Assembly (NCBI RefSeq): GCF_004297405.1
Contig: NZ_SCVC01000006.1
Location: 496,001 to 560,000, forward strand
Length of the DNA: 64,000 nucleotides
Origin: Reyranella sp.
GTDB lineage: Bacteria; Pseudomonadota; Alphaproteobacteria; Reyranellales; Reyranellaceae
Direction of reading: 5' to 3'
Position 1 is the first letter of the stretch. Each line of letters begins with the position of its first letter. The position numbers were made by a program, and so were the translations under genes. Positions 55,723 through 62,398 of the stretch are shown here, in pieces. The notes beneath the pieces were generated by a model that saw only the letters and a list, made by a program, of their open reading frames with translations, made no database searches and was not told the origin of the DNA.

Positions 55723-56154
55723 ATGCCTGTGCGCCCCCATCGCGTTCGCAATACCCATCGCGCTACGGTCTGCGGCCTCGTGATCTGCGGCCTCAACTAT
55801 CGTGACGCCTGCACGATCGCTGGCATTGCTTACAAGGAAATGCGGGAGCACCTGCCTCACAACTGGTGGTGTCGCAATCCCGCCCGGCGAGTAGACGATC
55901 ACACCTGGGCGCAAATCAGAGCCGCATACGAGAGCAGCAAAGAGCCTGTCGATGCCCTCTGCGCGCGCTACGGCATCGGCCAGAAGACACTCTACCGGCG
56001 GATTGAGAAGGGCGGCTGGACGCAGCGCGGAGCTGGCAAGCCCAAGAACGCAATCAGCATTAGCCGACTGCCGACCCAACGGCGCACATTCTATCACAAG
56101 CTCCGCAGCATTGGCGTCCCGTACGACGAAGCGCTTAGGCAGGCGCTCGCATGA
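55723..56154 (+). CDS. Phage DNA-binding (HTH) protein
   Basis: 143 residues, basic. The C-terminal half has a helix-turn-helix resembling VDALCARYGIGQKTLYRRIEKGGW, and the N-terminal half is Cys/Trp-rich (ATVCGLVICGLNYRDACTIAG, HNWWCRNPA). Could be a terminase small-subunit-like or regulatory HTH protein. ATG directly follows the previous stop. Confidence 0.6.
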   Translation: MPVRPHRVRNTHRATVCGLVICGLNYRDACTIAGIAYKEMREHLPHNWWCRNPARRVDDHTWAQIRAAYESSKEPVDALCARYGIGQKTLYRRIEKGGWTQRGAGKPKNAISISRLPTQRRTFYHKLRSIGVPYDEALRQALA

Positions 56155-56657
56155 TCGCCCTACAGAACACACGAGGGGATGCCGCCGAGGCTAAGTGCGT
56201 GGGGCGAAATGGCCTCGGCGGCGCACGTCCCGACGGGGGTCAAGGACGCGATCTCTATCACCCGGGCATTGTCGCTTGGCCTGGATGCATTTCCACTTTC
56301 GCTGCGCTCTCCGCTTCCCTCGACACGCGCAGCACCGCCCGGGAGACACCCCCAACCCTCCGTCTCCCGGGCAACCCTATTGAGCCCCCCAGCCGCTGTA
56401 TTCACGCCGGTTTCCTCCCCGGCGTGGGCGATTGGGAAACTCCCCGCTGCTCCATGCGCGGGCTTTTTGTCAGCGAAGGTCGCGTCTTCCGCGCCCGAAA
56501 CCTTTTCGCGAACGAGTCGCCTGTGCTTGGCGGCCTCAACGACTGCGCTCGCGATAGTGCCGATGTGCTTCCACGTGTCGGTCTTCATGCACACAGCATG
56601 GAGATCGCGCATGGAAAAGTACGAGCCGAAGACAACTCGAAAATTTCGGGGGAGTAG
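56151..56657 (+). CDS. Uncertain ORF across a strongly structured region
   Basis: 168 codons. In favour: the ATG overlaps the previous stop (ATGA) and the TAG lies one base before the next GTG, both typical for this operon. Against: the sequence encodes no recognisable domain and its first 300 bases contain three perfect hairpins and an intrinsic terminator. Other frames are open here too, including a minus-strand frame reading HAGEETGVN-TAAGGLNRVARE, which resembles my memory of Ash/Icd-like phage ORFs. I list it as a possible gene only. Confidence 0.3.
   Translation: MIALQNTRGDAAEAKCVGRNGLGGARPDGGQGRDLYHPGIVAWPGCISTFAALSASLDTRSTARETPPTLRLPGNPIEPPSRCIHAGFLPGVGDWETPRCSMRGLFVSEGRVFRARNLFANESPVLGGLNDCARDSADVLPRVGLHAHSMEIAHGKVRAEDNSKISGE
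56181..56468 (+). ncRNA. Candidate structured phage RNA with anti-Shine-Dalgarno loops
   Basis: Four helices in order: GCCGCCGAGGC with GCCTCGGCGGC (56181-56222, 11 bp); GCCCGGGAGAC with GTCTCCCGGGC (56337-56372, 11 bp, loop ACCCCCAACCCTCC); CACGCCGG with CCGGCGTG (56403-56426, loop TTTCCTCC); and the terminator hairpin at 56443-56468. CCTCC in two loops could pair with Shine-Dalgarno sequences, as do phage antisense RNAs of the P1/P7 C4 and P4 CI type. No family match can be claimed. Confidence 0.45.
56443..56468 (+). terminator. Intrinsic terminator of the candidate RNA
   Basis: CCCGC (56443-56447) pairs with GCGGG (56458-56462), extended by GC/GC around loop TCCAT with one bulge; after C63 comes a run of five T (56464-56468). 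Confidence 0.6.
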
Positions 56658-56658
56658 C

Positions 56659-56946
56659 GTGAGCGACATTGCGATTGGCAGCACATACGAACTGGCTGCG
56701 CGTTGGCCTGATTTGTTGCGGAAGTTCTCTCCGCGCGCCATCGCACGTCGCATCGGCGCATCGCCCCGCACAGTTGAGAACTGGCAAGACGGCGTGAACG
56801 GCCCGACCTGGAAGCACACAGTCGCGATGCTCAACGATGACGAGCTTTGCGCGAAGCTGCTGGAAGCCGCCGGCCGTCCCGACCTCGCACATGCTCAGGA
56901 AGTCCTCGCCACCAGGAAGAAGCTCAAGGAGCTGGAGGGCAAATGA
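56659..56946 (+). CDS. Phage helix-turn-helix protein
   Basis: 95 residues using GTG 56659 (GGGGGAG close upstream); ATG 56611 is an alternative adding 16 residues. FSPRAIARRIGASPRTVENWQDGVNGP is a clear helix-turn-helix (residues 23-49), followed by MLNDDELCAKLLEAAGRPDLAHAQEVL. Regulator of unknown target. Its stop overlaps the methyltransferase ATG. Confidence 0.6.
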   Translation: MSDIAIGSTYELAARWPDLLRKFSPRAIARRIGASPRTVENWQDGVNGPTWKHTVAMLNDDELCAKLLEAAGRPDLAHAQEVLATRKKLKELEGK

Positions 56947-57776
56947 GGCCCTTGGCGATCGATCTATTTTGCGGACTTGGCGGCTGGACCGAGGGGTTGC
57001 TTGCTGAGGATTACGATGTCGTCGGCTTTGACATCGAGCAGCATGTCTATGGCGATCACCGATACCCGGCGCAGCTTGTCGTTCAGGACGTGCTTACGCT
57101 CCACGGTTCACAATTCAAGAGCGCTACGCTGATCGTCGCGTCTCCTCCGTGCCAAGAGTACAGCTATATGGCGATGCCTTGGTCTAAGGCAAAAGCGCTG
57201 GCTGCGGATTATCGTAGCGGCTCCCGCGACGTAAAGGATCTGACGGCCTTGTTCGATGCCTGCTTCCGCATACAGCGTGAGGCATGTCAGGCATCAGGGC
57301 GACATATCCCTCTGGTCGTGGAGAACGTACGCGGAGCCGTCCCATGGGTGGGGCGCGCCCGCTGGAATTTTGGCTCGTTCTACCTTTGGGGAGACGTTCC
57401 GGCTCTGATGCCGATCGCGCTCAAGGCGTCAAAGGTGCCTGGCTTTCGGTTCGATGGGAGCGGTGGAAGCTTTCAGACGGCGTCTGTTGAAGCCACTGGC
57501 GTGAAAGCGCCAGGCATGAACTGGAGCGACCCAGCAAAGCGGGGGCAAGACTTTACGCGCCTCGCCGGACGGCATGCGCTCGAGGGGATCAAAAGCCGAG
57601 ATACGGACGGCTATGAGCGCAGCCATCCCAACGCCTTCGGTTGGAAGGCCCCCCGGACCACATCTCGTGGGAAGGCGCGCAAATTCGCGAGCGCAATGAT
57701 CGCCAAGATTCCGCTGCCGCTCAGTCGGCACATCGCCGCTACCTACCGTCAGGCGGGCACGAGGGCGGCAGCATGA
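56943..57776 (+). CDS. C5-cytosine DNA methyltransferase
   Basis: 277 residues from ATG 56943. Motif I DLFCGLGGWTEG, motif IV with the catalytic Cys in ASPPCQEYS, motif VI VVENVRGAVPW, and the C-terminal SHPNAFGWKAP region are present. The target-recognition region is short. An orphan phage cytosine methyltransferase, probably protecting phage DNA from host restriction; no restriction gene is nearby. Confidence 0.82.
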   Translation: MRPLAIDLFCGLGGWTEGLLAEDYDVVGFDIEQHVYGDHRYPAQLVVQDVLTLHGSQFKSATLIVASPPCQEYSYMAMPWSKAKALAADYRSGSRDVKDLTALFDACFRIQREACQASGRHIPLVVENVRGAVPWVGRARWNFGSFYLWGDVPALMPIALKASKVPGFRFDGSGGSFQTASVEATGVKAPGMNWSDPAKRGQDFTRLAGRHALEGIKSRDTDGYERSHPNAFGWKAPRTTSRGKARKFASAMIAKIPLPLSRHIAATYRQAGTRAAA

Positions 57777-58003
57777 GCCCCGGCGTCTCCGTCTCACTGC
57801 ATTGGTGGCGTGGCATCGGCCCCGACGTGCAGTTCAGCCTTTTCTACATGGGCCTGCGGCTTGGTTTCGTCACCGTGAGCTTTGAGCGCGACTGGATGCT
57901 GGCGGCCTACCGGAAGCTCCGCGCCACCATGGAAACGCGGGTCGCACGGGATCAACAGGGCTGGAAAAGCGACACGGCGAACCCGGATAGGGGAGGGGTC
58001 TGA
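57773..58003 (+). CDS. Small phage protein of unknown function
   Basis: 76 residues from ATG 57773, coupled to the methyltransferase by ATGA. Beta-rich start (VSVSLHWWRGIGPDVQFSLFYMGLRLGFVTVSF) and basic tail. Not recognised. Confidence 0.5.
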   Translation: MSPGVSVSLHWWRGIGPDVQFSLFYMGLRLGFVTVSFERDWMLAAYRKLRATMETRVARDQQGWKSDTANPDRGGV

Positions 58004-58004
58004 A

Positions 58005-58205
58005 GTGGCAAAATCTCAAGCCAATACTGCCAGTAAGCCGAAGCATCCGCGTTTTCGTGCGGTTCTCCGCGCAATGGAGAAGGCCGAGAAGAATGCAGTC
58101 AAGCAGCGGTACATCATGCCGCGTTCGGTGCGCGGCCCTTACGAGGAGTTCGAGCGCGACCGTCGCCACGCGATGGCGCTTGCTGCGATCAAGGTGCTCG
58201 CATGA
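58005..58205 (+). CDS. Small basic phage protein
   Basis: 66 residues, GTG start with GGGAGGGG upstream. VLRAMEKAEKNAVKQRYIMPRSVRGPYEEFERDRRHA; Lys/Arg-rich, possibly nucleic-acid binding. Stop overlaps the following ATG by 4 bases. Not recognised. Confidence 0.5.
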   Translation: MAKSQANTASKPKHPRFRAVLRAMEKAEKNAVKQRYIMPRSVRGPYEEFERDRRHAMALAAIKVLA

Positions 58206-59140
58206 GCAAGACGCTCGCCAAGAAGCTGAAGAACATCGTCGATATCTGGGAGGCGGCGGATGCCCAGATCGAAGAGCAGCGGCTTATCCAGAAGGGCGCG
58301 CTCGACGCGGGCAAGGAGAACGACGGCATTGAGCCGGCTGTAGTGCGGAAGATCCTTGCGCGCCGGAAGAAGCTCGCCAAAGACCCCGCCGAGACTACGC
58401 GCCTCGAAGACCTGATGGTCGATTATCAGTTCTTGCTGGGTGAAGGCCGCGAAGGCGATGCGCGTCCATGGACGCAAGCCGACGATGAGGTCTCCCGCGT
58501 CATGGCACTCACGAATACGGACAAGCCGCCGAAGATAGAAGCTATCAAGAAGGCGCTCGGCTGCAGCCAGGGGAAGGCGCACAAGCTGCGCACACTGGCC
58601 GCGACGCGCTTGGCGAAGAAAAGTTCAAGTTCATGCGATGACGGTGAACATGAACATTCGGAATACACCGAGGGCCCCGAACAGGGCGCAGCCGGCAGCA
58701 GCCGGCCGCCTGATGATGCCCCTCAGGCGGAACGGCCCGAGCCGCCCGCAATGCCGGCTCCCGATGGCGGGGTAGGGACCGGCACCATTTCCGGCATCGG
58801 GAAAGACGATGCCGAACCAGAAACCGGCGTAGGTGGCGACACCTGCACTGACGAGTGTTCCGGTCGGCCGACCGGGGCGCCGGTTCGCTCATCGTGCGGC
58901 GAGCGTCTTGCGCCCTTGGGGGCTAAGGGCCTAGCGGACAGCTTGACACTCACAACGGCACCCTCGCGGCCGCACGATACCCTGCACGCGTCCGGCTGCG
59001 CGGTTCACAACGAACCAGCGTACCCGGCTGGACCATGTGACTGCGGCACGTCTGGCGATACGCGCGGCGAAGCACCCAATGCAGACGGCATGGACATCTT
59101 ACCCTTCCTCCGTCGTGACAGCACGAGGGTGGTGGCATGA
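58202..59140 (+). CDS. GapR-like (DUF2312) domain protein with HTH and disordered tail
   Basis: 312 residues. Residues about 10-80 match the GapR/DUF2312 pattern (LKNIVDIWEAADAQIEEQ, VVRKILARRKKLAKDPAE, LMVDYQFLLGEG), the chromosome-organising protein of alphaproteobacteria. Residues about 108-140 look like a small HTH (KIEAIKKALGCSQGKAHKLRTLAATRLA), and the rest is Pro/Ser/Gly-rich. The C-terminal SGDTRGEAPNADG is a boundary element. GapR itself is about 90 residues, so this is a fusion. Confidence 0.65.
   Translation: MSKTLAKKLKNIVDIWEAADAQIEEQRLIQKGALDAGKENDGIEPAVVRKILARRKKLAKDPAETTRLEDLMVDYQFLLGEGREGDARPWTQADDEVSRVMALTNTDKPPKIEAIKKALGCSQGKAHKLRTLAATRLAKKSSSSCDDGEHEHSEYTEGPEQGAAGSSRPPDDAPQAERPEPPAMPAPDGGVGTGTISGIGKDDAEPETGVGGDTCTDECSGRPTGAPVRSSCGERLAPLGAKGLADSLTLTTAPSRPHDTLHASGCAVHNEPAYPAGPCDCGTSGDTRGEAPNADGMDILPFLRRDSTRVVA
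59046..59078 (+). repeat. Prophage boundary element, copy 12
   Basis: GGCGATACGCGCGGCGAAGC then ACCC, preceded by GCACGT. C-terminal coding end of the GapR-like gene; inverted relative to the copy at 51240. Confidence 0.65.
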
Positions 59141-59937
59141 GCATGGAACGTGCTTCGCCGCGCGACGATAGGGCTGTGACGCCTGTACACGTCATCTTCG
59201 CGAGTTACGGCAATGACAGCCTCGCGCTCATTCGGTGGGCATACGAGCGGAAGCTGCGCGACGTCACTGTGCTCTACAACGAAACCGGTTGGGGCGCCGC
59301 GTGCTGGGCAATTCGTGTTGCTCAGTGCGAGGCCTGGGTCGAGGGGCTTGGGTTCAAGGCCGCCCGAACTCAGTCCATCGGCATGGAAGCCTTGGTCAAG
59401 AAGGAGCGCGGCTGGCCACGCAACGGCATGCAGTTCTGCACCGAGAAGCTAAAGATTAGGCCATCGCTGGCATGGCTTGCGCAGAACGATCCCGAGCGGG
59501 AGGCGATTTGCTTGGTAGGAGTGCGTCGCGAGGAGAGTGTGGCGCGACGCTCCTTCCCGGAATGGACAGAGGACAGCGCCGCGCATGGTCACCGCTCGCT
59601 GTGGGCGCCGCTGGTGAACACCCAGGTAGTTGAGCGGGACGCCCTGCTGTCGCGAGCGGGTTTTGCGCCGCTGCCTCACCGGTCGCGAGAATGTGAGCCA
59701 TGCATCAACTCTAACAAGGGCGACATACGCGCCTTGGGCGACCCGGATATCGCCAAGGTAGAGCGCATCGAGGGCGAGTTGGGGTTCACGGGCGCTGGCA
59801 AGCCGCGCGTGATGTTCAGGCCGGCGCAGCACATGGGCGCCATAGGTATTCGCGAAATCTACCGCTGGGCGCATAGCGGGCGCGGGCAGTACGAGCCGCC
59901 TGTCCGCGGCTGCGACAGCGGCATGTGTGGAGGTTGA
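59137..59937 (+). CDS. PAPS-reductase-family (PP-loop) phage enzyme
   Basis: 266 residues. The N-terminal ERASPRDDRAV is element-derived. The PP-loop appears as FASYGNDSLAL (canonical SGGKDS replaced by SYGNDS), then MQFCTEKLKIRPSLAWL and ECEPCINSNKGD supply Cys residues typical of phage PAPS-reductase/DndC-like proteins, ending CDSGMCGG. Related enzymes activate sulfate, thiolate RNA or modify DNA with sulfur. Which applies here is unknown. Confidence 0.7.
   Translation: MSMERASPRDDRAVTPVHVIFASYGNDSLALIRWAYERKLRDVTVLYNETGWGAACWAIRVAQCEAWVEGLGFKAARTQSIGMEALVKKERGWPRNGMQFCTEKLKIRPSLAWLAQNDPEREAICLVGVRREESVARRSFPEWTEDSAAHGHRSLWAPLVNTQVVERDALLSRAGFAPLPHRSRECEPCINSNKGDIRALGDPDIAKVERIEGELGFTGAGKPRVMFRPAQHMGAIGIREIYRWAHSGRGQYEPPVRGCDSGMCGG
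59145..59190 (+). repeat. Prophage boundary element, copy 13 (ASPR type)
   Basis: GTGCTTCGCCGCGCGACGAT then AGGGCTGTGACGCC. Encodes N-terminal ERASPRDDRAVTP of the PP-loop gene. Confidence 0.65.
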
Positions 59938-59938
59938 T

Positions 59939-60139
59939 ATGACTCCCCGCACCGAGCGCCGCAGGGCAGAGCGTGAAGTACAGGGGTTGGAGGAGCGTGT
60001 ACTTCGTATGTTGGCCCTTCGGCAGCCGGTTCCTCACGGACTGACGGCCGCGTTGCGAGTAGCGCGCTTGAAGGCCCTTCAGATCGGCCCGGTACGTCGT
60101 CCCGCATCACGGCCCTCGATATCCGAGGCGTCAGCGTGA
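59939..60139 (+). CDS. Small basic phage protein
   Basis: 66 residues from ATG 59939 (GGAGG upstream). RTERRRAEREVQGLEERVLRMLALRQ helix, then LRVARLKALQIG. The end SRPSISEASA comes from an element copy. Stop overlaps the next GTG. Confidence 0.45.
   Translation: MTPRTERRRAEREVQGLEERVLRMLALRQPVPHGLTAALRVARLKALQIGPVRRPASRPSISEASA
60111..60139 (+). repeat. Prophage boundary element, diverged LTPR-type copy
   Basis: Minus-strand reading: CACGCTGACGCCTCGGATAT then CGAGGGCC. End of the 59939-60139 gene and overlap with the DUF1064 start. Confidence 0.45.
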
Positions 60140-60465
60140 AGAGAAAATACCGGAACCAACCTGTCGTGATCGACGGCGTTCGCTTCGCGTCCAAGGCCGA
60201 AGCGAAGCGTGATGGCGAGCTTCAATTGCTTGTCCGCGCTGGCCAGATCCGCGACCTGAAGCGACAGCCCAGATACGACCTGATCGTGAAGGGGACGAAG
60301 GTCTGCACATACGTGGGGGATTGGTTCTACATCGAGAAGGGCGAACCTGGATATCCCAACACCGCCGTGGTCGAGGATCGCAAGGGCGTTCTCACGCCGG
60401 CCTTCAAGATCAAGTGGGCGCTCGCCAAGGCCCTGCACCCGGAGATCGAGTGGAGGCTTTCGTGA
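60136..60465 (+). CDS. DUF1064-family protein, probable phage nuclease
   Basis: 109 residues, GTG start. RNQPVVIDGVRFASKAEAKRDGELQLLVRAGQI, LKRQPRYDLIV and GDWFYIEKGEPGYPNTAVVEDRKG show the DUF1064 pattern, including the acidic residues proposed as an endonuclease-like site. Widespread in phage replication regions. Coupled on both sides. Confidence 0.78.
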   Translation: MKRKYRNQPVVIDGVRFASKAEAKRDGELQLLVRAGQIRDLKRQPRYDLIVKGTKVCTYVGDWFYIEKGEPGYPNTAVVEDRKGVLTPAFKIKWALAKALHPEIEWRLS

Positions 60466-60650
60466 ACGTCGCGCCCTTCACCATGAAAGACGTTTACGCG
60501 CATCGCCGCATGTGCACGGCGAAGGCGAAGCGGTTCGCCACGGCTTTCGATGCCCAAGTCTACATCGCGCGGCGCAAGTTCAGGAAGATGCGGACCTACG
60601 AGTGCCCGTACTGCGGCGGCTTCCATCTCACATCGAAGAGGGCGGCGTAG
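60462..60650 (+). CDS. Small zinc-ribbon phage protein
   Basis: 62 residues, GTG start coupled to the DUF1064 gene. Basic helix (KAKRFATAFDAQVYIARRKFRKMR) and a CPYCGGFH (CxxCxxxH) knuckle near the C-terminus followed by LTSK, a pattern seen in small phage proteins near replication genes. Confidence 0.6.
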   Translation: MNVAPFTMKDVYAHRRMCTAKAKRFATAFDAQVYIARRKFRKMRTYECPYCGGFHLTSKRAA

Positions 60651-60651
60651 C

Positions 60652-61407
60652 ATGGCGCGCATCCGCACGATAAAGCCGGAGTTCGTCGAGAGCGAGAGCG
60701 TCGGCAAGCTGTCGCGTGACGCCCGGTTGCTGTTCATTCTCCTCTGGACCTTTGTCGACGATGAGGGGAGGGCTCGCGCATCCTCGCGACTCCTCGCGAG
60801 TCGTCTCTACCCTTACGACGATGATGCTGGAGAGCGGATCGACACGTGGCTCGACGAGCTGGCGACCGCCGGGCACATCCGCATATACGGGATCGATGGC
60901 GACTCGTACCTCGACATCCCTAAGTGGTTGAAACACCAGAAGATTGATCACCCGAGCAAGTCGCGTCTGCCTGCGTTCTCGGGAGACTTCGCGAAACCTC
61001 GTGAGACATTCGCGCCTCATACCTTGGACCTAGGACCAGTACCTAGGACCGTAGGACCTTCAGAGAGGGCGTGCGCTGACGCGCAGCCCCGACAGACGAA
61101 GGCGCACAAAACGAAACCCGGAACACGCATCCCCGATGGTTGGAGGCCGAGCAATGCAGGACGAGCGTTCGCAGCAGACCGAGGGTTGGACCCAGATTCG
61201 ACCGCCGATGCCTTCGTCGACTGGTGGTCCGCGGCCACCGGCAGCAACGCCGTCAAGCGCGACTGGGATGCAGCCTTCCGAACGTGGTGCCGTCGCGCCG
61301 TCGAGTCTGGGCCGGTGGGTGTGCGAACAGCTCGGGCCGTTCAACCTCCCCGAGGTAACGATGCGTTCTATCAGCAACTCGCTGATATCGCATCTCGTGA
61401 CGAGTAA
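60652..61407 (+). CDS. Phage replication initiation protein
   Basis: 251 residues from ATG 60652. MARIRTIKPEFVESESVGKLS with SRDARLLFILLWTFVDDEGR is the start of the winged-helix phage replisome organiser family; a C-terminal DnaT-like domain follows (IPDGWRPSNAGRAFAADRGLD, FVDWWSAATG, WDAAFRTWCRRA). A probable lambda O-type function. The 3' end overlaps the next gene by 47 bases in another frame. Confidence 0.78.
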   Translation: MARIRTIKPEFVESESVGKLSRDARLLFILLWTFVDDEGRARASSRLLASRLYPYDDDAGERIDTWLDELATAGHIRIYGIDGDSYLDIPKWLKHQKIDHPSKSRLPAFSGDFAKPRETFAPHTLDLGPVPRTVGPSERACADAQPRQTKAHKTKPGTRIPDGWRPSNAGRAFAADRGLDPDSTADAFVDWWSAATGSNAVKRDWDAAFRTWCRRAVESGPVGVRTARAVQPPRGNDAFYQQLADIASRDE

Positions 61408-61858
61408 GACCTCGGCATTCGGATCCGATGGCCAGTTCGAGGGCCTGAAGCTGGGTCCCTTCGCGATCAAGAAGGGCTGGGACCGACAGGCGTTGACGCA
61501 GGATCTGGCCATCGTCCGCGAGCAATGCCGGGGCGCGAGGAAGTCGGAAGTCGCCCACGAGGTCGCCAAGCTCATGGTTCGCACCAAGTCGCGCGCTCAT
61601 GGCGATGGCGAGAGCCGCCTTATGGCCGAGACGATGGTGGCGGACCTGTCGGCCTATCCGATCGATGTTGTCCGGTTCGCCTGCGAATACTGGGTCGAGG
61701 GCGGCGGCGATGCGAAGTTCACGCCGTCTTGGCCGGAGCTTCGTGAGATTTGCGAGAAGCGGATGGACGGGCGTCTGCGGCTTCGTCGGGCGCTGAAATA
61801 CACCCTGAGCGAGCCATCTGACACGGACCGCACTACCCGAGGCGAAGCACGCACATGA
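61361..61858 (+). CDS. Phage protein, possible helicase-loader-type replication partner
   Basis: 165 residues from ATG 61361 (GAGGTAA upstream). Helical: SEVAHEVAKLMVRTKSRAH, LMAETMVADLSAYPIDVVRFACEYWVEGG, and FTPSWPELREICEKRMDGRLRLRRAL. The LSAYP-D-V--A---W-- pattern with P-W-EL is common in proteins after phage replication initiators (lambda P position), but no ATPase motif is present. C-terminal TTRGEART is element-derived. Confidence 0.55.
   Translation: MRSISNSLISHLVTSKTSAFGSDGQFEGLKLGPFAIKKGWDRQALTQDLAIVREQCRGARKSEVAHEVAKLMVRTKSRAHGDGESRLMAETMVADLSAYPIDVVRFACEYWVEGGGDAKFTPSWPELREICEKRMDGRLRLRRALKYTLSEPSDTDRTTRGEART
61829..61854 (+). repeat. Prophage boundary element, copy 14
   Basis: GCACTACCCGAGGCGAAGCA then CGC; C-terminal coding end of the 61361-61858 gene. 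Confidence 0.5.
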
Positions 61859-61873
61859 CCAAGGAAGTACGAG

Positions 61874-61917
61874 AGGGAGGGGAGTGACTTCGTATCGCTC
61901 GATCAACGCACGTGAAT
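61874..61917 (-). repeat. Prophage boundary element, copy 15
   Basis: Minus-strand reading: TTCACGTGCGTTGATC then GCGATACGAAGTCACTCCCC. Intergenic between 61858 and 61941. Confidence 0.65.
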
Positions 61918-61940
61918 CTTAACCATCAGGAGATTTTGCA

Positions 61941-62183
61941 ATGAGCGACGTCGATTACACGAAGATGAACGGCCCCGAAATGCTGGCTGCCTGCCGCGAC
62001 GATGCCAGCAAGTGGGCGGCTGCGTTCTGCCAACACGCCAAGAAGCTGGGCGACAAGGACATCGACGAAGAGTGGATGATCGGCTGGTTTGCTAATGCCA
62101 TCGAGCATTCACACGACGTGCGTACCGGTGGCGGCCCTATCGTGCTGCCGGATGGCTCGGCGTTTTTTGTGGCAAGCGTGTAG
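61941..62183 (+). CDS. Small phage protein of unknown function
   Basis: 80 residues, ATG 61941 with CAGGAG upstream. MNGPEMLAACRDDASKWAAAFCQHAKKLG, EWMIGWFANAIEHSHD, then GGGPIVLPDGSAFF. The pattern recurs in many temperate phages but I cannot name a function. Confidence 0.6.
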   Translation: MSDVDYTKMNGPEMLAACRDDASKWAAAFCQHAKKLGDKDIDEEWMIGWFANAIEHSHDVRTGGGPIVLPDGSAFFVASV

Positions 62184-62185
62184 CC

Positions 62186-62359
62186 ATGAAGGCGCTCATG
62201 GATGAACTGGCCGCCATTCGCTTCTACTGGCAAGCGTTGGGCGCCATCTCTGGACGCTGCGGGCACGTAAGCAAGGGGCCGAACTGGTCGTTCTGGCCCG
62301 GCTTGCGGTCCATCGCGAAGTCCATGCAACGCCTACATCGCGGCGAGCTGAAGCCATGA
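62186..62359 (+). CDS. Small phage protein of unknown function
   Basis: 57 residues: DELAAIRFYWQALGAISGRCG then WSFWPGLRSIAKSMQRLHRGELKP. The ATG lies 2 bases after the previous stop, and the TGA overlaps the next ATG by 4 bases. Not recognised. Confidence 0.5.
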   Translation: MKALMDELAAIRFYWQALGAISGRCGHVSKGPNWSFWPGLRSIAKSMQRLHRGELKP

Positions 62360-62398
62360 AAGCACGTGACTCAGCCCCAGTAGGCGAAGCACCCGCCA
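62353..62398 (+). repeat. Prophage boundary element, copy 16
   Basis: GCCATGAAAGCACGTGACTC then CCAGTAGGCGAAGCACCC. Includes the start codon and first 15 codons of the DUF551 fusion gene. Confidence 0.7.

Noticed and set aside
56160..56834. Minus-strand frame of 224 codons in the phage region
   Set aside because: It overlaps the HTH gene and the structured region; part of it resembles Ash/Icd-like ORFs but I cannot support it as a gene and describe it only as context for the RNA candidate.
61136..61360. Upstream part of the 61136-61858 frame
   Set aside because: It overlaps the replication gene over a long distance; ATG 61361 has a good ribosome site and limits the overlap to 47 bases.
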